A stretch of DNA of 64,000 nucleotides from Actinokineospora enzanensis DSM 44649 (GTDB lineage: Bacteria; Actinomycetota; Actinomycetes; Mycobacteriales; Pseudonocardiaceae), in the NCBI RefSeq assembly GCF_000374445.1, contig NZ_KB894404.1, positions 124,001 through 188,000 of the forward strand. Direction: 5' to 3'. Position numbers and translations under genes: made by a program. The notes below the pieces were generated by a model. It was not told where the DNA came from and ran no database searches. It saw nothing but the letters and a program-made list of their open reading frames with translations. Positions 44,557 through 53,158 of the stretch are shown piece by piece. The stretch's first letter is position 1. Each line of letters opens with the position of its first letter.

Positions 44557-45708
44557 GTGCCCCGCCTGCCGAGCCTGGAGGTGTTGTGGCACCTGCTGCC
44601 CGCGGGCGTGGTGTTGGTACCGACCGTGATCACGGTCTGCGACGGCACCCGGTCCGCGGGAGAGCGGTGGGCCGTGGCCGGGCTGGCGGCCGGTCTCGCG
44701 GTCTGGCACGGGGTGTTCTTCGCGCGCCGCGCCCCTGGGCGTTGGGCGCTGGTGGGTTACTGGGCCGGGGTCGTCGTGGTCTCCGCGTTGTTGGCGGGGT
44801 ATGCGGGCGTGTTCGTGGTGCTGCTGTACGGGTTCTATCCGCTGGCGTTCGTCACCCTCGACCTGTGGGGTCTGGTGCCGATGGTCGTGCTGACCGCCGT
44901 GGTGTCGTGGCGGGTCGGGCACTGGACGGACGACCGGGGTCTGTTGAGCGACACGGGTTTGCTGAGCCTGGGCGGCACGGTGGGGCTCGCGCTGGTGATC
45001 GCGGTGGTCGTGCGCGCGGTCCGTATGCAGAACCGGGAACTGCGGACCGCGTTGGACGAACTGGCCCGCACCCGCGCGGAACTGTCCGAGACTGCGCGCC
45101 GCACGGGTGTTCTGGAGGAGCGGCAACGGTTGTCGCGAGAGCTGCACGACACCGTGGCGCAGGGGTTCACCAGCATCGTCACGCATCTCGAAGCGGCCGA
45201 ACAGGCCTTGGACGCCGCGCCCGCGCGGGCGCGTGAACATGTGGACATCGCCCGGGGCACCGCGCGGGAAGGTCTGGGTGAACTGCGCCGGACCGTGCGG
45301 GCGTTGCGTCCGGACCTGCTCGACGGCGTGCCACTCGGGCAGGCACTGCGCACGGCGGCCGATCGGTGGACCGGGCTGCACGCGACGGTGGCCCGGGTGG
45401 AGATCACCGGCGCGCCGGTGGACCTGCACCCGGACACCGAACTGGCACTGCTTCGGGTTGCGCAGGAGGCGCTGACCAACGTCGCCCGGCACGCGGGCGC
45501 CTCCCGGGCCGTGATCACCCTGTCCTACCTGGGCGACGTGGTCACCCTCGACGTGGACGACGACGGCGCCGGGTTCGATCCGGACACCCCGGTCGACGGG
45601 TTGGGACTGGTGGGCATGCGAGAACGGATCACCGCCGTGGGCGGACGGCTGGACGTGGAGACCGTGCCGGGCGAGGGCACCACGATCGCGGCGTCGGTGC
45701 CCGCGTGA
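44557..45708 (+). CDS. NarL-type sensor histidine kinase (HisKA_3)
   Basis: This 383-residue kinase has five or six membrane helices in the first 160 residues, then a coiled linker. A HisKA_3 phosphoacceptor helix follows (RQRLSRELHDTVAQGFTSIV, with the phosphorylated histidine in ELHDT) and an HATPase domain with AQEALTNVARHAGAS (N box), DDDGAGFDP and GLGLVGMRERI. This is the DesK/NarX-like membrane class that often senses envelope or membrane state. GAGG precedes the GTG at 44557. It overlaps its regulator by 4 nt. Confidence 0.9.
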   Translation: MPRLPSLEVLWHLLPAGVVLVPTVITVCDGTRSAGERWAVAGLAAGLAVWHGVFFARRAPGRWALVGYWAGVVVVSALLAGYAGVFVVLLYGFYPLAFVTLDLWGLVPMVVLTAVVSWRVGHWTDDRGLLSDTGLLSLGGTVGLALVIAVVVRAVRMQNRELRTALDELARTRAELSETARRTGVLEERQRLSRELHDTVAQGFTSIVTHLEAAEQALDAAPARAREHVDIARGTAREGLGELRRTVRALRPDLLDGVPLGQALRTAADRWTGLHATVARVEITGAPVDLHPDTELALLRVAQEALTNVARHAGASRAVITLSYLGDVVTLDVDDDGAGFDPDTPVDGLGLVGMRERITAVGGRLDVETVPGEGTTIAASVPA

Positions 45709-46352
45709 GCGGCATCCGCGTCCTGGTCGTCGACGACCACCCGATCGTCCGCGACGGCCTGCGCGGCCTGCTCGACGGCCAGCCCGACCTGCGGGTGGTC
45801 GCCGAGGCGGGGGACGGCCACGAGGCGTTGGCACTGGTCGCCGCGCACGAGCCGGACGTGGTCCTGATGGACCTGCGCATGCCCCGCCTCGACGGCGTGG
45901 CCGCGATCGCCGCGATCACCCGCGCGCACCCGACCGTCCGCGTACTCGTCCTGACCACCTACGACGAGGACCACGACATCGTCCGCGCGGTGGCGGCAGG
46001 CGCGGCTGGGTACCTGCTCAAGGACACCCCACGCGCCGACCTGTTCCACGCGGTCCGGGCGGTCGCGCGCGGGGAGTCGGTGCTCGGCCCGGCGATCACC
46101 GCCAGGCTGATGGGGCGGATGCGCGCGGACGAGGTGGAGACGCCGTCCGAGCGGGAGCTGGAGGTGCTCGCGCTGGTGGCCAAGGGCATGATGAACCGGG
46201 CCATCGGGCGCGCGCTGTCGATCTCCGAGGCGACCGTGAAGACGCACCTGGTGCATGTCTTCGGCAAACTCGGCGCCACCGACCGGACGTCAGCGGTCAC
46301 GATCGCCATCGAACGCGGTTTGCTGGGCGTCTCCCGAGGTCACGACCGGTAG
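45705..46352 (+). CDS. NarL/LuxR-family response regulator
   Basis: This 215-residue regulator has a receiver domain (VVDDHPIVRDGL, phosphoacceptor in VVLMDLRMPRLDG, lysine in YLLKDTPR) and a C-terminal LuxR HTH (SERELEVLALVAKGMMNRAIGRALSISEATVKTHLVHVF). The recognition helix begins at EATVKTH. The GTG at 45705 overlaps the kinase stop as GTGA. Its last 13 bases overlap the convergent lipid-kinase gene end. Confidence 0.93.
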   Translation: MSGIRVLVVDDHPIVRDGLRGLLDGQPDLRVVAEAGDGHEALALVAAHEPDVVLMDLRMPRLDGVAAIAAITRAHPTVRVLVLTTYDEDHDIVRAVAAGAAGYLLKDTPRADLFHAVRAVARGESVLGPAITARLMGRMRADEVETPSERELEVLALVAKGMMNRAIGRALSISEATVKTHLVHVFGKLGATDRTSAVTIAIERGLLGVSRGHDR

Positions 46353-47833
46353 ATCGACAACGCCCCCGGTTCCGAGCTGAACTCGAAGTGGGTGCCCAGG
46401 GGGCCGACCTCGCCGTCGGTGGCCACTCGCCGTTTCTCGCCGTCCAGTAGGCACACGTCCAGGGCCGAGACCTCGCGTTGGCGGTAGACGTGGCTGGTGG
46501 AGAGAGTGCCGGTGAGGGTGGCGAGGACGAAGCGGGCGCGGGAGTACGGGATGTCGGCGCGCAGGTAGCGGACGTCCAGGAGGCCGGAGTCGAGGTCGGG
46601 GCGGCGGGTCGGGGCCGGGCCCTTGGGCTCGTAGCTGCCGTTGCCCACGAACAGCATCCACACCAGGTGCGGTTTGCCGTTGAGCGCCACCCGGATCGGC
46701 TGCGCGTGTCGCAGGGTGCGGATGAGTGCCACCGCGCCCGCGGGCCACTTCGGCCAGCCGCGGCCCTCCAGGCGTTCGCGGAGGCGGACCATCTCGGGGT
46801 AGCCGCCCAGGCTGGCGGTGTTGACGAACCAGCGGTGGCCGGTGTCGTCGGTGCCGCCGTCGATGCGCACGCCCGCGAGGTCGATGCGTACTCCGGAGCC
46901 CGCGCGCACGGCCGAGACCGACTCCTCGGTGGAGTCCACGCCGACGTCGCGGGCGAAGTGGTTGAGGGTGCCCGCCGGGATCAGCACCAGTGGCAGCTCG
47001 AACTCCGCGGCCACCGAGGCGACCGCCGCCACCGTGCCGTCGCCGCCCGCCACGCCGACCGCGCGGATGTCGCCGGGGGAGGTGGTGAGCTGGTCGGACA
47101 GCTGTTCGATCAGGTCCCGGCCGGGCTCCGGGTAGACGACCGTGGCGCGCGGCCACTGCCGTTTGATGTCGTCCGCCGGGTCCTCGCCCGACACGCCCGA
47201 GTTCGGGTTGACCAGGACCAGCAGGCCGTCGCCCTCGTCCAGCGCGGGCAGCTCGGTCTCGTGCGCCACCTCCGCGCGCCCATCCCCGGTCTTGGGCCAC
47301 CAGTGTCGGGTCGCGAACGCCGCACCGACGCCGATCGCGGTGCCCGCGGCGATGTCGGTTGGCCAGTGCACGCCGGTGTGCGTCCGCGAGTACGCCACCG
47401 CCGCGGCCAGCGGGGCCAGAGCGATGGCCGCACCCGGGTGCTCCATCGCCACCGCCACGGTGAACGCGGCCGCCGACGCCGAGTGCCCGGACGGGAACGA
47501 CGAGCTGGTCGGCCGCTTCTGCAGCCGCCGGTGCTCGGGCAGCAGGTCCGCGGCCGGGCGTCGGCGCGGGAACAGGTTCTTGCCCACCAGGTTCGCCGAG
47601 CTGCTGGCGAAGGCGATGGCGGCGACCCCGCGCAGCGCCGCGCGCCTGGTCCGGCCCTTGCGGGCGGCCAGCAGGGCGGCCACGCCGAACCACAGCAGAC
47701 CCTTGTTGGCCGACTTGGACAGCGACTTCAGCGCCTCGTCCGCGCCGGAGCGCGGCAAGCGGGCGCTACGGCCCATCAGGGCGAGGTCGAGCTTGCCGAC
47801 CTGGCGGCCGGTGCGGCGGACGTGACCGAACAT
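46340..47833 (-). CDS. Fused PAP2 phosphatase-diacylglycerol kinase
   Basis: This 497-residue protein fuses an N-terminal PAP2-type phosphatase (about 30-190) to a C-terminal diacylglycerol/sphingosine-kinase-like domain (about 200-497). The PAP2 part shows KNLFPRRRP, SSFPSGHSASAAAF and the SRTHTGVHWPTD signature, within several membrane helices. The kinase part shows LVLVNPNSGVSG, GVAGGDGTVAAVASVA (nucleotide loop) and IPAGTLNHFARDVGV. It may interconvert phosphatidic acid and diacylglycerol or act on undecaprenyl pyrophosphate. The ATG at 47833 faces pafA divergently. Its 3' end overlaps the response regulator gene by 13 bp. Confidence 0.88.
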   Translation of the reverse strand: MFGHVRRTGRQVGKLDLALMGRSARLPRSGADEALKSLSKSANKGLLWFGVAALLAARKGRTRRAALRGVAAIAFASSSANLVGKNLFPRRRPAADLLPEHRRLQKRPTSSSFPSGHSASAAAFTVAVAMEHPGAAIALAPLAAAVAYSRTHTGVHWPTDIAAGTAIGVGAAFATRHWWPKTGDGRAEVAHETELPALDEGDGLLVLVNPNSGVSGEDPADDIKRQWPRATVVYPEPGRDLIEQLSDQLTTSPGDIRAVGVAGGDGTVAAVASVAAEFELPLVLIPAGTLNHFARDVGVDSTEESVSAVRAGSGVRIDLAGVRIDGGTDDTGHRWFVNTASLGGYPEMVRLRERLEGRGWPKWPAGAVALIRTLRHAQPIRVALNGKPHLVWMLFVGNGSYEPKGPAPTRRPDLDSGLLDVRYLRADIPYSRARFVLATLTGTLSTSHVYRQREVSALDVCLLDGEKRRVATDGEVGPLGTHFEFSSEPGALSIYRS

Positions 47834-47966
47834 GATCGTAGATTCAACCCGAGACCGGCGGTCCGCGCCGCCCGAGCCGGGTCCGGTGAACAATCGGTTA
47901 CCGTGTGCTCGATAACAGAATGTGGACCACCCCGATCGGCGCACGGTCCGCACCGCTGTTTGCGCC

Positions 47967-47972
47967 TACGCT
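47967..47972 (+). promoter_or_regulatory. -10 element of pafA
   Basis: TACGCT ends 6 nt before the pafA ATG. The intervening bases (TAGAGG) could double as a weak ribosome binding site, but a leaderless message is likelier. No PafBC-type element is present at the expected distance. Confidence 0.55.
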
Positions 47973-47978
47973 TAGAGG

Positions 47979-49337
47979 ATGCAGCGGCGGATCTTCGGCA
48001 TCGAGACCGAGTTCGGCGTGACCTGTACGTTCCACGGACAGCGGCGGCTGTCGCCGGACGAGGTCGCGCGGTACCTGTTCCGGCGGGTGGTTTCGTGGGG
48101 GCGTTCCTCGAACGTGTTCCTGCGCAACGGTTCACGCCTCTACCTGGACGTCGGATCGCACCCGGAGTACGCGACCGCGGAATGCGACGACCTCGTGCAA
48201 CTGGTCACCCACGACAAGGCGGGGGAGCGGATCCTGGAGGACCTGCTCGTCGACGCCGAGCGGCGGCTGGCCGACGAGGGCATCGGCGGTGACATCTTCC
48301 TGTTCAAGAACAACACCGACTCGGCGGGCAACTCCTACGGTTGCCACGAGAACTTCCTGGTCACCAGGGCGGGCGAGTTCTCCCGGATCGCCGACGTGCT
48401 GCTGCCGTTCCTGGTCACCAGGCAGCTGATCTGCGGCGCGGGCAAGGTCCTGCAGACCCCGCGCGGCGCGGTGTACTGCCTCTCGCAGCGCGCCGAGCAC
48501 ATCTGGGAGGGCGTCTCCAGCGCCACCACCCGCTCCCGCCCGATCATCAACACCCGGGACGAGCCGCACGCCGACGCCGAGCGCTACCGCAGGCTGCACG
48601 TGATCGTCGGCGACTCGAACATGTCCGAGTCGACGACGCTGCTCAAGGTCGGCACCGCCAACCTGGTGCTGGAGATGATCGAGGAGGGGGTGCAGTTCCG
48701 GGACTTCAGCCTGGACAACCCCATCCGCGCCATCCGCGAGATCAGCCACGACCTGACCGGCCGCAAACCGGTCCGCCTGGCGGGCGGCCGCGAGGCCTCC
48801 GCACTCGACATCCAGCGCGAGTACTACGCCAAGGCCGTCGAACACGTTGCCCGCCGCGCCCCCGACCCGGTCGGTGAACGCGTCGTCGAGATGTGGGGGC
48901 GGGTGCTGGACGCGGTCGAGGCGCAGGACCTCTCGCGCATCGATCGTGAGGTCGACTGGGCTATCAAGCACCGGCTGGTCGAGCGCTATCGGGCCAAGCA
49001 TGATCTGGAGCTGTCGAGTCCGCGGATCGCTCAGTTGGACCTTGCCTACCATGACATTCGCCGTGGTCGGGGCATCTTCGACCTGCTTCAGCGCAAGGAT
49101 CTGGTGGCTCGGGTGACCGATGATGGTGAGATCGAGGCTGCCAAGGACACGCCGCCGCAGACGACACGGGCGAAGCTTCGGGGTGACTTCATCGCTGCTG
49201 CTCAGCAGGCGGGGCGTGACTTCACGGTCGACTGGGTGCACTTGAAGCTCAACGATCAGGCTCAGCGCACTGTGCTGTGCAAGGACCCGTTCCGTGCTGT
49301 GGACGAGCGGGTGGAGAGGCTGATCGCTTCGTTGTAA
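47979..49337 (+). CDS. pafA: Pup-protein ligase PafA
   Basis: This 452-residue ligase attaches deamidated Pup to substrate lysines with ATP. It shares the Dop fold: [20 protein letters not shown] holds the metal-binding glutamates, and [15 protein letters not shown] contains the catalytic aspartate. [40 protein letters not shown] and [11 protein letters not shown] complete the family blocks. The length is that of PafA; Dop is about 50 residues longer. The ATG at 47979 is placed by the -10. It is separated from pafBC by a 416-bp repeat-rich gap. Confidence 0.97.
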   Translation: MQRRIFGIETEFGVTCTFHGQRRLSPDEVARYLFRRVVSWGRSSNVFLRNGSRLYLDVGSHPEYATAECDDLVQLVTHDKAGERILEDLLVDAERRLADEGIGGDIFLFKNNTDSAGNSYGCHENFLVTRAGEFSRIADVLLPFLVTRQLICGAGKVLQTPRGAVYCLSQRAEHIWEGVSSATTRSRPIINTRDEPHADAERYRRLHVIVGDSNMSESTTLLKVGTANLVLEMIEEGVQFRDFSLDNPIRAIREISHDLTGRKPVRLAGGREASALDIQREYYAKAVEHVARRAPDPVGERVVEMWGRVLDAVEAQDLSRIDREVDWAIKHRLVERYRAKHDLELSSPRIAQLDLAYHDIRRGRGIFDLLQRKDLVARVTDDGEIEAAKDTPPQTTRAKLRGDFIAAAQQAGRDFTVDWVHLKLNDQAQRTVLCKDPFRAVDERVERLIASL

Positions 49338-49342
49338 TTTGG

Positions 49343-49523
49343 CTCGGCTTCGCCTCGGCGGCGGGATCGCCTTCAGCCGGTCTCTTCCCACCCGATCACT
49401 GTGTTGTTGGCCTCGGCTTCGCCTCGGCGGCGGGATCGCCTTTAGCCGGTCTCTTCCCACCCGATCCCACTCGGCCCTGGGGGCCTCCTGGGATCGGGTG
49501 GGAAGAGACCGGCGCGATCCCGC
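49343..49523. repeat. Two direct 55-bp repeats and a very long inverted repeat between pafA and pafB
   Basis: A 55-bp sequence at 49343-49397 recurs at 49412-49466 with one difference. The second copy runs into a left arm (49445-49469) whose exact 25-bp complement lies at 49489-49513 across a 19-nt loop. Beyond it, GCGATCCCGC (49514-49523) pairs with GCGGGATCGC (49430-49439), leaving a 5-nt bulge (CTTTA). The stem totals about 35 bp. It could end the pafA transcript, but size and duplication suggest a mobile or structural element. Nothing coding was seen in 49338-49753. Confidence 0.8.
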
Positions 49524-49537
49524 GTGGTGGTCGAGTC

Positions 49538-49623
49538 AGGGGTGGCTGAGTTCGGGGTGGTTGAGGTTGGGGGTGGCTGGGTTGGGGTGGTTGGGTTGGG
49601 GGGGCTGGGTTGAGGGGGAAGGG
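49538..49623 (+). other. G-rich tract with repeated GGTTGGG-like runs
   Basis: The plus strand carries at least eight runs of three or more guanines separated by short GT, T or CT stretches (for example GGGTTGGGGTGGTTGGG). It lies 130-215 bp upstream of pafB and could fold as a G-quadruplex. It shows no coding potential. Confidence 0.5.
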
Positions 49624-49741
49624 CGTGCCCTCGGAGCCCATGCTTGCTACGCAAAGTGACTCATGGGTTGCCCGCTGAAGTGTCGAAGACTTCGCACGGG
49701 TGTTCGAGGGTGTCGCGTCACCGTTGTGTTGGCTAGCACGT

Positions 49742-49747
49742 TAAGGT
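49742..49747 (+). promoter_or_regulatory. -10 element of pafB
   Basis: TAAGGT ends 6 nt before the pafB GTG with no ribosome binding site, indicating a leaderless transcript. No TGTCRGTG is present 8 nt upstream, so autoactivation through the usual motif is not supported. Confidence 0.55.
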
Positions 49748-49753
49748 GCCGGG

Positions 49754-50728
49754 GTGTCTGTTGCACGCGCCGAGAGACTTGTCAACCTGGTGCTGTGCTT
49801 GCTGTCTACTCGCCAGTACCTGAGTGCGGAGCGGATCCGGGGCATTGTGCCTGGGTACGCTGACGCGCCTTCCGATGATGCCTTTTTTCGGACCTTCGAG
49901 CGGGACAAGACCGAGCTTCGTGAGCTGGGGATCCCGTTGGAGGTCGGCCGTAACTCGGTGTTCGACACCGTGGATGGCTACCGGATCGCCCGGCGGGACT
50001 ATGAGTTGGGTGAGATCGATCTGGAGCCGGACGAGGCCGCTGCTGTCGCGCTTGCTGTGCGGCTGTGGGACTCGCCGGTGTTGACCGGGGCCGCGCATGG
50101 GGCGTTGATCAAGCTGCGGGCCGCGGGTGTCGATGTGGATCAGGCTGCGCCTACGGTGGTCGAGTCCAAGGTGCGGACTGCCGAGCCTGCGTTCGGGCCG
50201 TTGTTGGCCGCTGTACAGGCGGGGCAGGCTGTCACCTTCGACTATCGGCGTCCGTCGCCTACCGATCTGCGGGCTCGGACGTTGGAGCCGTGGGGTGTGG
50301 TGTCGTGGCGCGGTCGGTGGTACGTGGTCGGTCATGACCGTGATCGGAACGCGCCTCGGTGTTTCCGGTTGTCGCGGATCGTGGGGGACGTGCGCAAGGT
50401 CGGTAAGCCTGGGGTTGTGCGCAGGCCCGACGACGTGAATCTGATGGCGTTCGTGGCCGATACCAACAGTGAGCCGCCCAGTGCGTCACCCGCGCGGATG
50501 TGGGTGGCGGCGGGGCGCTGTACCGGGTTGCGCAGGCGTGCGCGGGTGGTGGAGCAGCGGGAGGTCGACGGCGTCCCTGGTGATGTCATCGAGCTGGACC
50601 TGCATTACCTCGACTCGGCGACCAGCTGGATCGCCGGGTTCGGCGCGGATGTGCTGGTGCTGGAGCCGGAGGTGCTGGCCAAGTCGGTCCGCGAGCGGCT
50701 GCTGGCGGTGGCGAAGGGGGTGTCGTGA
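49754..50728 (+). CDS. pafB: DNA-damage transcription activator subunit PafB
   Basis: This 324-residue WYL-domain protein pairs with PafC to activate LexA-independent DNA-damage promoters with RNA polymerase. The N-terminal winged HTH (ERLVNLVLCLLSTRQYLSAE, then DAFFRTFERDKTELRELGIP) is followed by the WYL domain (AVTFDYRRPSPTDLRARTLE, WGVVSWRGRWYVVGHDRDRN, FRLSRI) and the WCX region (ELDLHYLDSATSWIAGFGAD). Despite the name, pupylation itself does not require it. GTG at 49754; the stop overlaps pafC's start by 4 nt (GTGA). Confidence 0.95.
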   Translation: MSVARAERLVNLVLCLLSTRQYLSAERIRGIVPGYADAPSDDAFFRTFERDKTELRELGIPLEVGRNSVFDTVDGYRIARRDYELGEIDLEPDEAAAVALAVRLWDSPVLTGAAHGALIKLRAAGVDVDQAAPTVVESKVRTAEPAFGPLLAAVQAGQAVTFDYRRPSPTDLRARTLEPWGVVSWRGRWYVVGHDRDRNAPRCFRLSRIVGDVRKVGKPGVVRRPDDVNLMAFVADTNSEPPSASPARMWVAAGRCTGLRRRARVVEQREVDGVPGDVIELDLHYLDSATSWIAGFGADVLVLEPEVLAKSVRERLLAVAKGVS

Positions 50729-51702
50729 TCGCGGCTCAGGAGCGGTTGCCCAGGCTGCTGGCGTTGGTGCCCTACCTGCTGGCCCGGCCGGGGATCCGGA
50801 TCGACGAGGCGGCGGCCGACTTCGGGGTGCCCGCCGGTCAGCTGCGCAAGGACCTGGAACTGCTGTGGATGTGCGGGCTGCCCGGCTACGGCCCCGGCGA
50901 CCTGATCGACATCTCGTTCGACGAGGACACCGTCACGGTGGCCTTCGACGCGGGCATGCGCAGGCCGCTGCGGCTGACCGGGGCGGAGGCGACGGCGCTG
51001 CTGGTCGCCCTGAGCGCGCTGTTGGACACGCCGGGCGCGGGGGACGCGGACGCGATCCGGCGGGCGGTGGCCAAGATCGAGGCGGCGGCCGGGCAGTCCC
51101 GGCCAGCCGGGGTCGCGGTGGAGATGGGCGTGCGCGAGGGCGCGGCGACCGCCGGGGTACGGGAGACCGTGCAGTCGGCGCTGCGCGCGGGCCGGGCGCT
51201 GCGGATCACCTACTACACCCCCGCCAAGGACGAGCTGAGCGACCGCACGGTCGACCCGATGCGGGTCCTGTTCGTGGACGGCCGCTCGTACCTGGAGGCC
51301 TGGTGCAGGCGCGCCGAGGCGGTGCGGTTGTTCCGGCTGGACCGGGTCGACGAGGTGGAGGTGCTGGCCGAGCCCGCCGCGCCGCCGCCCTACGCGGAGC
51401 CGACCGACACGTCGGCCGGGCTGTTCCAGGCCACGTCGGAGCACGCGGCCGCGGTCTTGGTCCTGCACCCGGACGCGCGCTGGGTGTCGGACTACTACCC
51501 GGTGGAGGACGTCGAGGACTTGGCGGGCGGCCTGGTCCGGGTGCGGATGCGGTACGCCGACCAGGCCTGGATCGTGCGGCTGCTGCTCGGACTGGGTGGG
51601 GACGTCGAGGTGGAGCACCCCGCCGAGCTGGCGGCCACGCTGCGTGAGCAGGCCGCGGCGGCGGTGGCGCGGATGGACCGGGCCCCAGTGAATCGGCTGT
51701 GA
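50725..51702 (+). CDS. pafC: DNA-damage transcription activator subunit PafC
   Basis: This 325-residue protein is the partner of PafB with the same HTH-WYL-WCX layout. It opens QERLPRLLALVPYLLARPGI and IDEAAADFGVPAGQLRKDLE as the HTH. The WYL block is LRITYYTPAKDELSDRTVDP, then FVDGRSYLEAWCRRAEAVRL, and a WCX region follows ending VRLLLGLGGDVEVEHP. Translation is coupled to pafB. A perfect hairpin starts within its final codons. Confidence 0.95.
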   Translation: MIAAQERLPRLLALVPYLLARPGIRIDEAAADFGVPAGQLRKDLELLWMCGLPGYGPGDLIDISFDEDTVTVAFDAGMRRPLRLTGAEATALLVALSALLDTPGAGDADAIRRAVAKIEAAAGQSRPAGVAVEMGVREGAATAGVRETVQSALRAGRALRITYYTPAKDELSDRTVDPMRVLFVDGRSYLEAWCRRAEAVRLFRLDRVDEVEVLAEPAAPPPYAEPTDTSAGLFQATSEHAAAVLVLHPDARWVSDYYPVEDVEDLAGGLVRVRMRYADQAWIVRLLLGLGGDVEVEHPAELAATLREQAAAAVARMDRAPVNRL

Positions 51703-51747
51703 GTTCCTCGGAGGGACAACGGCGGCGGCCCCCGAGGAACTCACAGC
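51696..51747 (+). terminator. Terminator overlapping the pafC stop codon
   Basis: GCTGTGAGTTCCTCGG (51696-51711) pairs perfectly with CCGAGGAACTCACAGC (51732-51747), a 16-bp stem with a 20-nt loop. The left arm includes the last pafC codon and the TGA. It may also serve the convergent gene at 51788. Confidence 0.82.
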
Positions 51748-51787
51748 TCATGAATGGCTATGAAAGCATTCTAGGCGATCTGTTCCG

Positions 51788-52417
51788 TCACGTGCCCTCG
51801 ATACCGGCGAGGGCGTAGTCCTCGACCCGAGGGTTGGCGGTGAGGTACCACGTGGCGTATGGGTACTCCGTGTGTACGCATCCGATGACGGGGATGCAGT
51901 TCTTGACCTCGATCTTCCGCTTGGTCTGCACGTTGTACGACGGAACGGGAGTCACCCAGTCCTCGACGACGGAGCCCTGCTCCATGAAGGTGCCGAGGCT
52001 GATGGTGTGGTTCCGGTAGTGCACGCTGGTGACCGCAGAAGAGTTCTCACACCAGTCGACGCGGTAGGTGTACGTGTACGCGACGCCGCCGGTCGCGTAG
52101 TGCCCGTCGATCGAGCGGTTTCCGATCCAGCACCCGGGACCGCCGAGCACCATGGCCTTGGTGGTGCCGTCGGCCGGGATGACTTCCTGGCGGTATGTGG
52201 TGGCTTCGGGGTCGATGATCCGGCTCGCGTAGGCCGGGTATCTCGCCAGGGTGGCCCGGTCGGCAGCCGAGAGTCTGCCGTTGGCCTCCAGGTGGCTTAC
52301 CACCTGACGTACCTGCTGCGGCACGGCGTCCGCGGATGCCACGCCGGGAGGCACCAGGAAGCCGACGCCGATTCCGGCGACAAGTGCGCCAAGCGCGCCG
52401 AGAATTCGCAATTTCAT
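51788..52417 (-). CDS. Secreted hypothetical protein
   Basis: This 209-residue protein has a clear Sec signal peptide (MKLRILGALGALVAGIGVGF, cleavage near VASA|DAV at about 30). The mature part has a helical segment (VRQVVSHLEANGRLSAADRA) and a beta-rich domain with four cysteines (GPGCWIGN, VDWCENS, KNCIPVIGC), likely two disulfides, and many Tyr/Thr strands (AYTYTYRVDW, HTEYPYATWYL). No family is recognised. The ATG at 52417 has GGAGAG just upstream. It interrupts the pafC-tatA neighbourhood and looks like accessory cargo. Confidence 0.7.
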   Translation of the reverse strand: MKLRILGALGALVAGIGVGFLVPPGVASADAVPQQVRQVVSHLEANGRLSAADRATLARYPAYASRIIDPEATTYRQEVIPADGTTKAMVLGGPGCWIGNRSIDGHYATGGVAYTYTYRVDWCENSSAVTSVHYRNHTISLGTFMEQGSVVEDWVTPVPSYNVQTKRKIEVKNCIPVIGCVHTEYPYATWYLTANPRVEDYALAGIEGT

Positions 52418-52906
52418 GAATCTCTCCATGCTGGATGAGGATGAGACAGTCGGAACCCGCCGAGCAGGACGGATTCCATGCTGTGGTATTCCGGAAGAGG
52501 TTTCGATCGGTGTTCGTATTAGCGTGTTGTCGCTGTGGACAGTAGAACAATGTCGAGGGCGTGTTTTGATGTCAAATGTTTGGGGGGTTTCTACGCCGGT
52601 CGATTTCGTTGATGGTTCTTTGGTTGTTGACTTCCCCTGATGAGCCCACTACGTGCGCCGTGTTTGCGTGCTCCGGGGCGTTCATCCTGGTTACGGGACA
52701 GAAGCGCCACTTGTCGCTGCGCGGTCGGATCACCCGCGGTCGCCGTCCATGCGTGGATCGACACGAGGCTGCTGGCAGGCTGGAAGCCCGATGGCCGACC
52801 CAATGGAACATCCGGCGTCGGTGTGATATGTATCACTTGCCGCGATGTCGCACCCTTCCGCGTCTTGATGTCTCGACATTCCGCGCGCCGTCGCTAGGCT
52901 GGAAGG
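52418..52906. other. Gene-free stretch upstream of the secreted protein and the tatA operon
   Basis: I see no supportable gene in this 489-bp gap. It includes CTGTGGACAGTAGAAC (52533-52548), which recalls pieces of the DnaA-like arrays but lacks their hairpin. At its right end TAGGCT (52895-52900) lies 6 nt before the next GTG and is the likely -10 of the small-protein/tatA/tatC operon. Confidence 0.5.
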
Positions 52907-53158
52907 GTGTCGTACCTGATCGTCGCCGCTCTGTGCACCGTCGGTTTGGTGCTTTTGGTGGTGACTGCGGTGTTGTTGGTCCGCAGTGTGCGTCGCACCC
53001 GCGCGGTCCTGGTCACGACCAGGTCGTCGTTGCGTGCGAGCCTGGGTTTGCTACGGGCACGCCGAGCCGCATTACGCGTCGGTATCGCCAATCGAAACGC
53101 GCTTCGTGGTCGGGTATCATCCGACCTGAGGCGTGCCCAGACAGGAGGATGGCAGTGA
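52907..53158 (+). CDS. Small membrane protein translationally coupled to tatA
   Basis: This 83-residue protein begins SYLIVAALCTVGLVLLVVTA as a single membrane helix (about 3-26). A strongly basic cytosolic tail follows (RSVRRTRAVLVTTRSSLRAS and RARRAALRVGIANRNAL). It starts at GTG 52907 behind TAGGCT and no ribosome binding site. Its stop overlaps the tatA start (GTGA), and its last codons contain the tatA ribosome binding site AGGAGG. I do not recognise the family. Position and coupling suggest a role linked to the Tat system, as an inference. Confidence 0.65.
   Translation: MSYLIVAALCTVGLVLLVVTAVLLVRSVRRTRAVLVTTRSSLRASLGLLRARRAALRVGIANRNALRGRVSSDLRRAQTGGWQ

Noticed and set aside
52576-53157. 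An N-terminal extension of tatA reaching back to 52576
   Set aside because: It would overlap the leaderless small membrane protein gene, lacks TatA-like content and ignores the ideal AGGAGG before the GTG at 53155.
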